From the NCBI GenBank assembly GCA_947627875.1, contig CANQXS010000013.1:1-64000 (forward strand): a stretch of DNA of 64,000 bases, read 5' to 3'. Of this stretch, positions 15,655 to 24,089 are shown piece by piece. The notes below the pieces were generated by a model. That model saw only the letters and a program-made list of their open reading frames with translations, was not told the origin of the DNA and made no database searches. Both the position numbers and the translations under genes were made by a program. Numbering within the stretch: the first letter of the stretch is position 1; each line of letters opens with the position of its first letter. The stretch is from an uncultured Clostridia bacterium (lineage in GTDB: Bacteria > Bacillota > Clostridia > Oscillospirales > Ruminococcaceae).

Positions 15655-16335
15655 GGAAAAGGCACTTTGAATGCGGTTTTATTGCGGTATGTGACCGCAA
15701 CGGGAATCGTGACCCAAATATAAGCGTTGCTTTCAACCGCTCGCCTGCCCTCGGCAAACAAAGCGTTAAAACTTGCTTTTCGCCTTCCCTCGGCGTTTGG
15801 GATTGCCTCGGTCGGCTCAAAGAGTTTTAATCGCGTTGTTAATCGGATTGCCTCGGTTGGCTTGCGGGAAAGCAATCGCATACGCGTATAAGCGTTATTT
15901 CTTGCCGTTCGCTCTCGCTCGCCGTTACGGATTGGCTCGCGGAGCTCACGGAGAAATAATCGCTTATGCTCAAAGCGCCCGAACCTTTGCGGGGTTTGAG
16001 GGTTTTGTTGTTGCCCGACTTTCTGCGCTTTTCGGCATTTCGGGGCGCTTTGAATGCGATTTTATTGCGGTATGCGACCGCGACGGGAATCGTGACCCCA
16101 GCGTATGGCTATATTATTTCATCGCGACGGGAATCGTAACCCAAATATAAGCGTTATTTCTTGCCGCTCGCACTTCGCGCCCGTTTCGGATTGGGCGCTC
16201 GTGCTCACGGAGAAATAATCGCTTATGCTCAAAGCGCCCGAACCTTTGCAGAGTTAGAAGACTTTGCTGTTATCAAATTTCCTGCGTTTTCCGGCATTTC
16301 GAGGCGCTTTGAATGCAATTTCTCGCCCATACACT
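15655..16335. repeat. Diverged repeats with long imperfect hairpins
   Basis: No gene is supported here. Two related blocks, at about 15885-15970 and 16145-16230, each start ATAAGCGTTATTTCTTGCCG and end CACGGAGAAATAATCGCTTA, so each folds on itself into a long hairpin. The inner parts differ (GCTCTCGCTCGCC...GGCTCGC versus CGCGCCC...GGGCGC) yet keep most pairing. A second word, GCGCTTTGAATGC with TTTATTGCGGTATG and GACGGGAATCGTGACC, recurs at about 15663 and 16050. Open frames through this region have the composition of the repeats. Confidence 0.7.
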
Positions 16336-16339
16336 AATT

Positions 16340-16379
16340 CCAAAATAAAAGCACCCCGTACGGGGTGCTTTTATTTTGG
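16340..16379. terminator. Perfect 40-base palindrome terminating the tRNA pair
   Basis: Two 20-base arms (16340-16359 and 16360-16379) are perfectly complementary, with core GCACCCCGTACGGGGTGC and A/T-rich ends. On the minus strand the hairpin follows tRNA-Gly directly; its first three bases are the encoded CCA of that tRNA. Confidence 0.85.
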
Positions 16380-16450
16380 AGCAAGCGACGGGAATCGAAC
16401 CCGCACGGTCAGCTTGGGAAGCTGAAGTTCTACCACTAAACTACGCCTGC
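16377..16450 (-). tRNA. tRNA-Gly (anticodon CCC)
   Basis: Acceptor arms GCAGGCG and CGCTTGC pair (one G-T), then T and encoded CCA. The anticodon stem TCAGC/GCTGA encloses TTCCCAA, so the anticodon is CCC for GGG codons. T arm GGTTCGATTCCC is normal. It follows tRNA-Thr in the same transcript. Confidence 0.95.
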
Positions 16451-16469
16451 ATATTGAGCCGGAAGGCTG

Positions 16470-16545
16470 TGGAGCCGGAAACGTGACTCGAACACGCGAC
16501 CTGCGCATTACGAATGCGCTGCTCTACCAACTGAGCTATTCCGGC
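16470..16545 (-). tRNA. tRNA-Thr (anticodon CGT)
   Basis: Acceptor arms GCCGGAA and TTCCGGC pair fully, CCA is encoded, and the anticodon stem GCGCA/TGCGC encloses TTCGTAA, giving CGT for ACG codons. D arm and T arm (GTTCGAGTC) are normal. First gene of the two-tRNA unit. Confidence 0.96.
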
Positions 16546-16557
16546 ACTGCACTAATC

Positions 16558-16586
16558 ATTATATACGGAAAGTTCGTCTTTGTCAA
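16558..16586 (-). promoter_or_regulatory. Promoter of the tRNA-Thr/tRNA-Gly unit
   Basis: Minus-strand TTGACA (16581-16586) and TATAAT (16558-16563) with 17 bases between them, 12 bases before the tRNA-Thr 5' end. Confidence 0.9.
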
Positions 16587-16751
16587 CAAAATAACGCCAA
16601 AAAATCTCACGAAAATTTTTGCTTAAATCGACAAAAATATTTGCTTTCTGTAAAAAAGTGTGCTATACTAATAAACAGGTATGCGCCCGACAATTTTTCG
16701 GGCTGTGGAAATGATATTTTACTGCCAACTTATGTTGAAAGGATTGTTGTT

Positions 16752-17744
16752 ATGTTTCAGGAAAACAGCGCAAAGCGTTCGCCGATGCAGATAATCGGGA
16801 TAATCGTTATCTTTATCCTTGCGGTCCTTATCGTCTGCACCTTCGTCATCTTCGGTGTCTTCAAGGATTCCGGCTCGGCGCCGAAGCTCTTCGGCTCGAG
16901 GGTATACGTCGTCACCAACGACCTTATGAGCCCGAGGATACCCAAGGGCGCGGCGGTATTCGTCGAGGAGGGCACCCTGCCCGACCCGTCCTCGCAGAGC
17001 GTTATCCTCTGCAATATCGACGGCGGGCTCTATGTAATAGGCTACGTCGGAACGAGTACGACCGAGAGCGGCGAAACGAGCTATATAGTCAGATACGACA
17101 ACGCCACCGACGACCGCACCTGGGGAATCTCTCAGGGCGACATAATCGGCGTCGCCAAGAGCTACGACAAATTCGTCGGCGCGGTCATCCGCTTCGCCTC
17201 CTCAAAGGCGGGAATGATGATAATCGTTATAATCCCCTGCGCGCTCGTGATAATATATGAAGTCCTTATGCTTGTGCTTTCGCGCGGGCGTTCGGGCAAA
17301 AAGACTTCCCGCCGCGAGCCCGAAACCGCTCCCGAAAAATCGTCGTCGGCGAAGTCAAAGAAGACCCCCGTCCGCAGAGTCAGCGTTGCTCCCGAGATCG
17401 AAGACGTTTCTCCCGAGCGCGAAGATATCGCCGTTCCGGTAAATCCCGCAGTTGAGGAGCGCTTTGTTGAGAAGCAGCTTCGCCGCGCCAACGACAAGCT
17501 CAACACCGCCGTTTTAGAGACCTCCGGAGTGGTCGAGGCGCCCGAGATAAACCTTTCTCCGCTCAACTTCGAGCCCGAGCCTATTATTCGCAGCGCCGAG
17601 CCCGAGATATCCCCCAAGCCCGCAGAAGAAAAGAAGCCCGAGCCCGAGATTCCCTCCCTTTCTATCGACGACCTCTCGCCCTCGAGGATAGACGAGCTTA
17701 TAAAGCTCCTTGAGGAAGAAAAGAAGCGCCTCGGCGATAAGTAA
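16752..17744 (+). CDS. SipW-like membrane protein lacking the peptidase serine
   Basis: 330 residues. Residues 12-35 form a membrane helix, followed by an extracellular S26 signal-peptidase-like beta domain (about 48-150) and a second helix (about 156-178). The cytoplasmic tail (180-330) is Pro/Glu/Lys rich and ends with a short coiled helix (RIDELIKLLEEEKKR). In signal peptidases the catalytic residue precedes Met in S-M-x-P; here the aligned stretch reads L58-M59-S60-P61, so a canonical nucleophile is absent and a structural or regulatory role is more likely. ATG 16752 is chosen as it follows GAAAGGA; TTGCTT/TATACT (16641-16669) is a plausible promoter. No substrate is evident nearby. Confidence 0.6.
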   Translation: MFQENSAKRSPMQIIGIIVIFILAVLIVCTFVIFGVFKDSGSAPKLFGSRVYVVTNDLMSPRIPKGAAVFVEEGTLPDPSSQSVILCNIDGGLYVIGYVGTSTTESGETSYIVRYDNATDDRTWGISQGDIIGVAKSYDKFVGAVIRFASSKAGMMIIVIIPCALVIIYEVLMLVLSRGRSGKKTSRREPETAPEKSSSAKSKKTPVRRVSVAPEIEDVSPEREDIAVPVNPAVEERFVEKQLRRANDKLNTAVLETSGVVEAPEINLSPLNFEPEPIIRSAEPEISPKPAEEKKPEPEIPSLSIDDLSPSRIDELIKLLEEEKKRLGDK

Positions 17745-17770
17745 GCCCCAAAATCGCATAAGAATATAAA

Positions 17771-17803
17771 AAGAATCGGTACTTTCGGGTGCCGATTCTT
17801 TTA
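17771..17803. terminator. Bidirectional terminator
   Basis: AAGAATCGGTAC (17771-17782) and GTGCCGATTCTT (17789-17800) pair with one wobble, flanked by A and T runs; it separates two convergent genes. Confidence 0.85.
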
Positions 17804-17827
17804 CTTTATGTATAATTTAAGCCGATT

Positions 17828-18760
17828 TTACTCTTTGTCGTCGGGAATTTTGAGCAGGACCGAGACTATCGCGCAGGCGATGCCGCCCAACGGAAATACC
17901 GCCCAGCTCGGGTCCCATATGTCCCAGATAAACCCGATGGCAAGGAAAAGCGCGGTCGCCGAGAGCATTATCGTCCCGTTGATTTTTCTTATCAGAGCCC
18001 TGCGCTTTTTTCGGGCTGCGGCTAAGGGGTCGGCTGCGCTGTCAGGCGCGTCGTCCTCGTCGTGATCGCGGTTGTAGGAGTCGATGTCATATTTCGAGTG
18101 CTGGAGACAGGCGTAGGTCATCATCGCGGCGGCTATGCCGGTGAGCCCGAGAAACGCGGCGGCAGACCAAATATACAGTGAGGGAATAATGGTAAGCACC
18201 AGCCCGATGAGGATAAGCGCGATGCCTCCGCCTATAAAGCACGGGAAGACGCGGGTGTTATAGCGCTCTATTTCGTCGGCGGAGTAAATCTGCGGGACGA
18301 TGGGGTGGCGCTTCTCAAAGTCGGAGTGTTCGAGCCCGCCCGCGATAAACAGCGGCACCGACGCGGCGATAAACAAAAACATCGCCGCCGTCCCGATAAT
18401 GTACATAAAATCACCTTTAAAATGACCTGCGTCGGCAAGACCGAAGGACAAGGTCGAGAGCGCAACTCCCTGAATAACAAGCATTACGCCGGTGGAAATA
18501 AGCTTTGAATAGCGGTTGAAATGGGAATCGTAGCGGCGGCGCTCGTCGTTTTTGTCGGAAGATACGCTGCCCTTCACCAACTCGTCCATCGTGCAGCCGA
18601 AGAGGTCGCAGAGGGCGATAATTTTATCGATCTCGGGGTAGCCGCCGTCGGTCTCCCATTTCGAGACCGCCTGCCGCGATACGTCGAGCCGCTCGGCGAG
18701 CTGCTCCTGAGATATCCCCGCGGCTTTGCGCAGGGTCTGAAGATTTTCGCTGAAACTCAT
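17828..18760 (-). CDS. XRE-family regulator with membrane domain
   Basis: 310 residues. The N-terminal helix-turn-helix (about 5-60; LRKAAGISQEQLAERLDVSR then QAVSKWE) is a clear XRE/Cro domain. After a polar linker, about five hydrophobic segments follow (starting at LISTGVMLVIQGVAL near 90, and near 118, 165, 190, 255 and 280), so the regulator is membrane bound. The target is unknown. The start ATG at 18760 has GGAGG eight bases upstream; an in-frame start farther upstream lacks a ribosome site. Monocistronic. Confidence 0.82.
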   Translation of the reverse strand: MSFSENLQTLRKAAGISQEQLAERLDVSRQAVSKWETDGGYPEIDKIIALCDLFGCTMDELVKGSVSSDKNDERRRYDSHFNRYSKLISTGVMLVIQGVALSTLSFGLADAGHFKGDFMYIIGTAAMFLFIAASVPLFIAGGLEHSDFEKRHPIVPQIYSADEIERYNTRVFPCFIGGGIALILIGLVLTIIPSLYIWSAAAFLGLTGIAAAMMTYACLQHSKYDIDSYNRDHDEDDAPDSAADPLAAARKKRRALIRKINGTIMLSATALFLAIGFIWDIWDPSWAVFPLGGIACAIVSVLLKIPDDKE

Positions 18761-19290
18761 TTTATTACCTCCAAAGGGAAAATTTATGAGAAAATTATAC
18801 CCCCGACTATATGATAACACCACCAACCTGCATTTGCAACCGCAAATTTCTTTGCCACTTTCGGTTGCATCGGCGGCTAAGCGGGGATTTCAGGGCTGAT
18901 TTTTCCGGAGAAAAAGCCCGAACGGAGCTCTAACTTCTCATAAAAATCCGTATGCGGAAAAATCTTAAGCGTTGCAAAATTTGTCGGAATCCCGCAAAAA
19001 GATATCGTTATAATGCTTAAAACCGATTTTCACATTTTCTGCAAACCCGCGATATAAAAGCGTTTGGAGCAATTCTCTCGGCGGGTAAGAATGTACTTTG
19101 TAATATTGTATGAAATACAAATATTACAACAAAAAATCATCAGGTTCCCTTGAGGGGACCGGTTTTTATTATGAGGGAATCCCAAACGGGATTTCCAAAA
19201 AGACAACAAAAAAATTCGGGTGTATATTCGGAAAAAACGACAAGAAAATTCGGGTGTAAATCCGAAAGACTACGAAAGGAGACTGAAAAA
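18761..19290. other. 530-base gap with A/T-rich control region
   Basis: No gene is supported. It contains a small hairpin GGTTCCC/GGGGACC followed by GGTTTTTATT (about 19142-19170), which may be a terminator or attenuator, and a tandem pair of about 30-base repeats at 19202-19267 built around AAATTCGGGTGTA. These lie directly before the unknown gene at 19291 and may regulate it. Confidence 0.5.
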
Positions 19291-20094
19291 ATGACGGAAA
19301 ACTATACGTCAGGGACGGATATGCTGACCGAAGAGTCGCTCGACGACCGAACGCTTGACGGCAGGCTGAACCGCCTGCGAAATTCGCTGCCCTCTTACAG
19401 CGGGTTTACAAGACAGCTTGCGGGATATATCGACGAGCTCTGCAAAACTCCGCTCGAGGAATTCGTCCGCTGGTACGGCTGCACGACAACGGACACGGAG
19501 TTCTTCAGAACGAATCTTAAGAACGCCGCGGAAGCCCTCGGCAAAAGCGAATCGGCTTATTCCTGCGAGACCTACGGAGACGTTATCAAAAGCTGCGCCG
19601 ACATCTTCGCGGAAGCGCAGAAGTTCACTTTGGAAGAAAAGCGCAAATCAATCGAGAAATATTGCAGGAACCTGCTCTTAGAGCTTGCGGAGCCGATAAG
19701 AAGAAAGCTGTATAACGGTCCGTCGCTTTTCCCGACGGGGTCAAAAAAGCGGGACGACGAGCGCGGAGAGCCTCTCCGTCTGACGGGAATCAAGTTCCCG
19801 CAGAAGGGCGAACCCGCCTGTATGCTGCTGTTTGACCTGCCGCTCTCGTATTACTACGCCGCGGCAAGCCTGCGCGCGGGGTGGGGCAGCTGCCCCAACA
19901 GCTACCCCTATGAGCTCTACAGAAGGATAATATGCCCGCTCCTGTCGGATTACGAGCAGTATTATTCGCTGCCGTGTATTGCGGAATACGCCGAAAACAG
20001 CTACGACTCCGGCGAAGAAGACGAGCCGCTCGAGATTTTGATGGCGCTTTTGGTCGACCCGATAATAATCCCCGAGCAAAACAGAAAGGAATGA
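19291..20094 (+). CDS. Uncharacterised 267-residue protein of the ClpP/TraG-like cassette
   Basis: I do not recognise this family. The protein is soluble and acidic, helical in its first 150 residues (RLNRLRNSLP near 23, ELCKTPLEEFVRWYGC near 50), with a C-terminal half that includes GEPACMLLFDLPLSYYY near 172 and scattered cysteines. The ATG at 19291 follows AAAGGAGAC by about six bases. It ends six bases before the next ATG, so it is cotranscribed with the ClpP-like and TraG-like genes. An accessory or adaptor role for those is only inference from position. Confidence 0.6.
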   Translation: MTENYTSGTDMLTEESLDDRTLDGRLNRLRNSLPSYSGFTRQLAGYIDELCKTPLEEFVRWYGCTTTDTEFFRTNLKNAAEALGKSESAYSCETYGDVIKSCADIFAEAQKFTLEEKRKSIEKYCRNLLLELAEPIRRKLYNGPSLFPTGSKKRDDERGEPLRLTGIKFPQKGEPACMLLFDLPLSYYYAAASLRAGWGSCPNSYPYELYRRIICPLLSDYEQYYSLPCIAEYAENSYDSGEEDEPLEILMALLVDPIIIPEQNRKE

Positions 20095-20099
20095 TATTT

Positions 20100-20678
20100 A
20101 TGACAGAACCGAGAATAATCAAGGAAACAAGCAGCGGAACCTCGTTCAGCGAAATTCGGGACGAGATGTTTTCAGACCGCGAAATACTCTGCGTAGGCGA
20201 GATAAACTCGGTGACGGTAAACTCGCTGATAAACCAGATAAGGTATCTCGCCAAGTCAGACCCCGAAAAGGAGATAACGATGTATATCAACAGCCCGGGC
20301 GGCGAGGTTTCGAGCGGGCTGGCGCTCTACGACGTTATGAAGGCTGTGAAATGCCCGATAAGAACCGTCTGCGTAGGCACCGCGGCGAGTATGGCGGCGG
20401 TGCTGTTCGCCTCGGGAAGCGAGCGCGATATGCTGCCCCACGCGCGAATTATGATCCACGACCCGCTGATCATCGGCGGAGCAGGCGGCAGCGCGCTCGC
20501 TATGAAGCGCCTCAGCGACGACCTACTACGCACCCGCGAAATTATGTGCGGCATACTCGCCGAGCACACCGGCAGAACGCTTGAAGAAATTTACGAAAAA
20601 ACAGCCTCAGACAGCTTTTTCTATGCCGACGAAGCGATAAAATTCGGTCTTGCGGATAAAGTCGTCGAAAGCCTGTAA
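20100..20678 (+). CDS. ClpP-like serine protease
   Basis: 192 residues, ClpP/crotonase-like fold. The catalytic triad is intact: S97 in GTAASMAA, H120 in ARIMIHDP and D171 in TASDSFFYADEA; the oxyanion region NSPGGEVSSGLA is at 64-75. Housekeeping ClpP also needs hydrophobic pockets and an N-terminal axial loop to dock ClpX; the N-terminus here differs. It sits between an unknown gene and a TraG-like ATPase rather than beside clpX or tig, so it is probably a specialised paralogue. AGAAAGGA precedes the ATG. Confidence 0.85.
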   Translation: MTEPRIIKETSSGTSFSEIRDEMFSDREILCVGEINSVTVNSLINQIRYLAKSDPEKEITMYINSPGGEVSSGLALYDVMKAVKCPIRTVCVGTAASMAAVLFASGSERDMLPHARIMIHDPLIIGGAGGSALAMKRLSDDLLRTREIMCGILAEHTGRTLEEIYEKTASDSFFYADEAIKFGLADKVVESL

Positions 20679-20697
20679 CACTGAAAGGAAAATAACT

Positions 20698-22011
20698 ATG
20701 ACAAAAGAAAACTTAAGAATACTCGCTAAGGGCGAGACGATAAGCAACGACACCCGCGCCACCGGCTTGAACAACAACGACCTCGTCATCGGTCCGAGCG
20801 GCGCGGGGAAGACCCGCGGATACGTCAAGCCGAACGTGCTCCAATGCAACGGGAGCATGATAATCGCCGACACCAAGGGCGACCTCTCGGGCGAGCTCGG
20901 TCCGTTCCTGAGAAAGAACGGCTATAAGATTATAAACATCGACTTCAAGAACCTCGACAAAGCCTACGGCTACAATCCGCTCGATTATATCCGCTTCAAC
21001 CCGAGGACCGGAAAATACAGAGAACAGGATATCCTCACGGTCGCGAACACCATAGTCCCGCTCCTCACGAAAAGGGACCCTTTCTGGGAACAGGCGGCGA
21101 AGATGTATCTTGCAAGCGCAATCGCCTACGACCTCGAAGCCCTCGGCAAAAAGGAGCATAACCTTGTAAAGGTCACCGAGCTCTGCTCCGAGCTCTCGAC
21201 CGGCGCGTTCGCCCGCCTTATGGACGAATTCTCAGCTACCCGCCCCGACAGCTACGCAGTCAGGCTTTACAGGCTGTTCCGCTCAAACTCGGTAGCCGAC
21301 AGGACCGAAGCGAGCATTATCGCCATTCTCAACGAGAAGTTGGAGGAATTCACGATGGATTCCACGGCAAAAATGCTCAGCTCGGAAAAAAGGATAGACT
21401 TTAAAAGGCTCGGGTGGGAAAAGACCGCCGTATTCCTGACGATAAGCGACACCGACCGCTCGATGGACAGGCTTATAAGCCTCTTTTACACCCAGGCGCT
21501 CCATGCTCTCTGCGACAGCGCCGATAACGACTATCCCGACCACCGCCTGAAGGTCCCCGTAAGGTTCATTCTCGACGACTTCGCGACCAACGCCGTAGTT
21601 CCCGACTTTCAGAACATAATCTCGGTAATACGCTCACGCGAGATATACGTCAGCGTCATACTCCAGAGCATAACCCAGCTGGACGGTATCTACGGTCCTT
21701 CAAACGCAAAGACTATCGTAAACAACTGCGACAACCTTCTTTACCTCGGCGGGCAGGACATCGACACTGCGAGGTATATAAGCCTTAAGACAAACCGCCC
21801 GCTCTCGGATATACTCGATATGCCGCTCGACCGCTGCTGGCTGCTCACAAGGGGCAGGCGCGCAAGGCTCGTCGAGAAATTCGACCTCAAAGAGCATTCG
21901 AGCTACCGCGAGCTCTGCGAAGACCGCCGCTCATGCTTTACCGAGTCCGGCGAAGACTTTTACGCGATTTTTGGCGAGCCCCAAACTGTCACCCCGTACT
22001 GTAAGCCCTGA
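20698..22011 (+). CDS. VirD4/TraG-like ATPase without membrane anchor
   Basis: 437 residues of the type IV coupling protein family, which pump DNA or protein into secretion channels. The Walker A loop GPSGAGKT is at 32-39, followed by the family motif IADTKGDLSGEL (57-68); Walker B is RFILDDFAT near 302-310; and the third motif ILQSITQLDGIYG follows near 333-345. The N-terminal transmembrane helices of true coupling proteins are missing: the protein starts 31 residues before Walker A. No relaxase or other type IV secretion gene lies nearby. AAAGGA precedes the ATG, 19 bases after the ClpP-like gene. Confidence 0.85.
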   Translation: MTKENLRILAKGETISNDTRATGLNNNDLVIGPSGAGKTRGYVKPNVLQCNGSMIIADTKGDLSGELGPFLRKNGYKIINIDFKNLDKAYGYNPLDYIRFNPRTGKYREQDILTVANTIVPLLTKRDPFWEQAAKMYLASAIAYDLEALGKKEHNLVKVTELCSELSTGAFARLMDEFSATRPDSYAVRLYRLFRSNSVADRTEASIIAILNEKLEEFTMDSTAKMLSSEKRIDFKRLGWEKTAVFLTISDTDRSMDRLISLFYTQALHALCDSADNDYPDHRLKVPVRFILDDFATNAVVPDFQNIISVIRSREIYVSVILQSITQLDGIYGPSNAKTIVNNCDNLLYLGGQDIDTARYISLKTNRPLSDILDMPLDRCWLLTRGRRARLVEKFDLKEHSSYRELCEDRRSCFTESGEDFYAIFGEPQTVTPYCKP

Positions 22012-22040
22012 ATCCTCATATTCTCCTCTCTTTTATATAA

Positions 22041-22085
22041 AGAAGCCTCCCGACCCCGAAAAAGGGTTTGGAGGCTTCTTTTTTA
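22041..22085 (+). terminator. Terminator of the ClpP/TraG-like cassette
   Basis: AGAAGCCTCC (22041-22050) pairs with GGAGGCTTCT (22070-22079), with an inner CCC/GGG stem, followed by TTTTT. It lies between convergent genes. Confidence 0.88.
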
Positions 22086-23993
22086 CAGTTCAAACGGGTC
22101 GGCTATTTTTCCTTTGACGGTAAAAACGCCGTCTTTCTCGGAAAATCCCTCGATATAGCCTATCCGAACGTAATATCCGAGTATCTCCCCGACGGTCTGG
22201 GCGATGTCGCGGCATTTCGCGTTCCAGACCGCCTCGGAGGAATAGCGCTCTCTGTCGGCTCCTATTTCAGAAAGCATTCCCCTGTCGCGGCTGCGGGGAA
22301 GGGGTATGCAGCGTATCCTCATATTTGAAGCCGAGCTGCTCGTGTTGCGAAGGACCTCGAGCCTGCGGATAAGATAGCGCTTTATTTTGAGCGTTTCGGC
22401 GGTGTCGCTGAGCTTTTTGCCGCTTTCGCTCTCGGCGTTGAGTAGAATTTTCGGGAAGGAAATGATCCTGCGGGTCATTTCACTGTAGCTGCAAAGCGGC
22501 ATCGGGTGGACGCCTTCAGCGAATTTATATGAGCCGTCGGGCTGTAAAGACGCGTTCAGCAGGGCGCCCGAGATATTTTCGTCTGCGATTAGCTCCCTTG
22601 CGGCGGCGTATTCCGAGCAGTCTATCTCGATTTGTGCACGCCTCAGCCGCTCCACCGATTCGCGGAGCTCGTTCTTTTTCTGCTCGGTCGCGGTCTGGCG
22701 GCTGTCTCCCGAGAGGGCGCGCATAAGCTGTGGCAGGGTAAAGCTGTCCTTCCCCGAGATATAGAGGGTATAGACGGCGTCGGCGACGTCGCAGTCGAAG
22801 CAGCTCAGCTCCTCGGAAAGGCGGTAGCGCGTTACTATCGGCTCTTCGTTTCTCCCCGAGACTACCGTTTCGCAGAGCTGCCCGGGCGGGGCGAGGCGCT
22901 TTCTTATCTCGTTGGCGACCTTTGTATTGATGATGTATAGCCTGTCCTTGGAATGCCTGTCGGCGCGGGGCTGAGGCTTTTTTGGCTCGGGCAGGCGGCT
23001 TTTTGCGGGTTCGGCAGAGGGCTCCTCCCGCTTTTCGCGGCGGGGCTCGGAGTATTCCTCGAAGCAGTCGAACTCCGCGTAATAATTGAACCTTACCGCG
23101 CCGCCGCTCGCGCCGTAGCGCTGCTTCAGAACGACGATTTCAACGTCGCGGGGGAAGCGGTTTTTTTCGGCGGTAACGTCGACCTTCTCGGCGCCGTTCC
23201 CCGTGAATTTCAGCCCCAAGAGAACGTCGGCGGAATATTCGATGCCGCCGGTCTCTTTAAATGCGTCCATCTGGAGGGAGTTTGTGGCGTAGCTGCTGCG
23301 GTTGAGCGAGCTTATCAGCAAAACGGGTATCCCGCTGCGGGCTATTTCGACCATTTTTTCGAGGTTGCTCTCGACTACCTGCCTGTCGGAAAGGCGGCGG
23401 CGGAGCGATTCTCCGTCGGGGCGGAGTATCTGGAGATAATCGACGATGACAAACGGCGGATTTCCGCGCCTGCTCTCGGCGAAGCGCCTTACCGTTTCGC
23501 AGATCTTTTCGGCGGTGTCGGCGTCCTCAATGACGTATATCCCGCCCCCGTCTATCTCCTTTTTGGCGCTTTCAACGAGCTCCCACCTGTCCGAGAGCTT
23601 CCCCGAGGCGTCGGGAGAAAAAAGCCCCTCGGCGGTAACACATCGGCGGAGCATAGCCTTGCGGTCCGAGAGCTCCTCGGGCGCGAGCGAGGCTTTTACG
23701 TCTTTAAAAACGCGCCTGCTTATGAATTTCGCCGCGATGCTCTCGGCGGTCATTTCGAGCGAGAAGCAGAGCACCTCGGTGCCGTCGGCGGCGATATTTT
23801 CGGCAAGCTGAAGGGCAAACGTGGATTTTCCGAGCCCCGGGCTCGCTCCGAGGACTATAAGCCCCGGGGATATACCTCCGCCGAGGACGGAATCGAGCCG
23901 CTTAAAGCCGGTCTTCTTGCGCTCGGGGCGGCTTTTTACCGCCTCCTCCGAAAAGCTGCCGTCGATAACGCTTTTAATGCTCTTGAGTGCCAT
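22083..23993 (-). CDS. DnaB-C helicase domain fused to a winged-helix-like C-terminal half
   Basis: 636 residues. The first 310 form a RecA-like DnaB C-terminal helicase domain: Walker A GASPGLGKS at 49-57, Walker B FVIVD at 181-185, SSLNR at 228-232 and the arginine-finger stretch KQRYG at 290-294. The N-terminal DnaB primase-binding domain is absent. After a charged proline-rich linker (about 315-355) comes a second region (356-636) whose segment TRYRLSEELSCFDCDVADAV, with the following Leu/Arg-rich helices, recalls plasmid replication-initiator winged helices. That assignment is tentative. The ATG at 23993 has GGGGGAG upstream. It looks like a mobile-element or phage replication protein. 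Confidence 0.7.
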   Translation of the reverse strand: MALKSIKSVIDGSFSEEAVKSRPERKKTGFKRLDSVLGGGISPGLIVLGASPGLGKSTFALQLAENIAADGTEVLCFSLEMTAESIAAKFISRRVFKDVKASLAPEELSDRKAMLRRCVTAEGLFSPDASGKLSDRWELVESAKKEIDGGGIYVIEDADTAEKICETVRRFAESRRGNPPFVIVDYLQILRPDGESLRRRLSDRQVVESNLEKMVEIARSGIPVLLISSLNRSSYATNSLQMDAFKETGGIEYSADVLLGLKFTGNGAEKVDVTAEKNRFPRDVEIVVLKQRYGASGGAVRFNYYAEFDCFEEYSEPRREKREEPSAEPAKSRLPEPKKPQPRADRHSKDRLYIINTKVANEIRKRLAPPGQLCETVVSGRNEEPIVTRYRLSEELSCFDCDVADAVYTLYISGKDSFTLPQLMRALSGDSRQTATEQKKNELRESVERLRRAQIEIDCSEYAAARELIADENISGALLNASLQPDGSYKFAEGVHPMPLCSYSEMTRRIISFPKILLNAESESGKKLSDTAETLKIKRYLIRRLEVLRNTSSSASNMRIRCIPLPRSRDRGMLSEIGADRERYSSEAVWNAKCRDIAQTVGEILGYYVRIGYIEGFSEKDGVFTVKGKIADPFEL

Positions 23994-24040
23994 TTTATCT
24001 CCCCCGTAGCCGTTTTTTTCAGTATACATCACGGCGGCAA

Positions 24041-24078
24041 AAAAATCAAGACGGAAGGCGGGCTTGCCGCTTTCCGTC
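24041..24078 (-). terminator. Terminator after the serpin gene
   Basis: GACGGAAGGCGG (24050-24061) and CCGCTTTCCGTC (24067-24078) pair; on the minus strand the hairpin is followed by TTGATTTTTTT. Confidence 0.75.
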
Positions 24079-24089
24079 CTGTTACGGGC

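Noticed and set aside
15773..16150. 125-codon open frame on the plus strand
   Set aside because: It lies wholly in the hairpin repeats, with no ribosome site; its composition follows the repeats.
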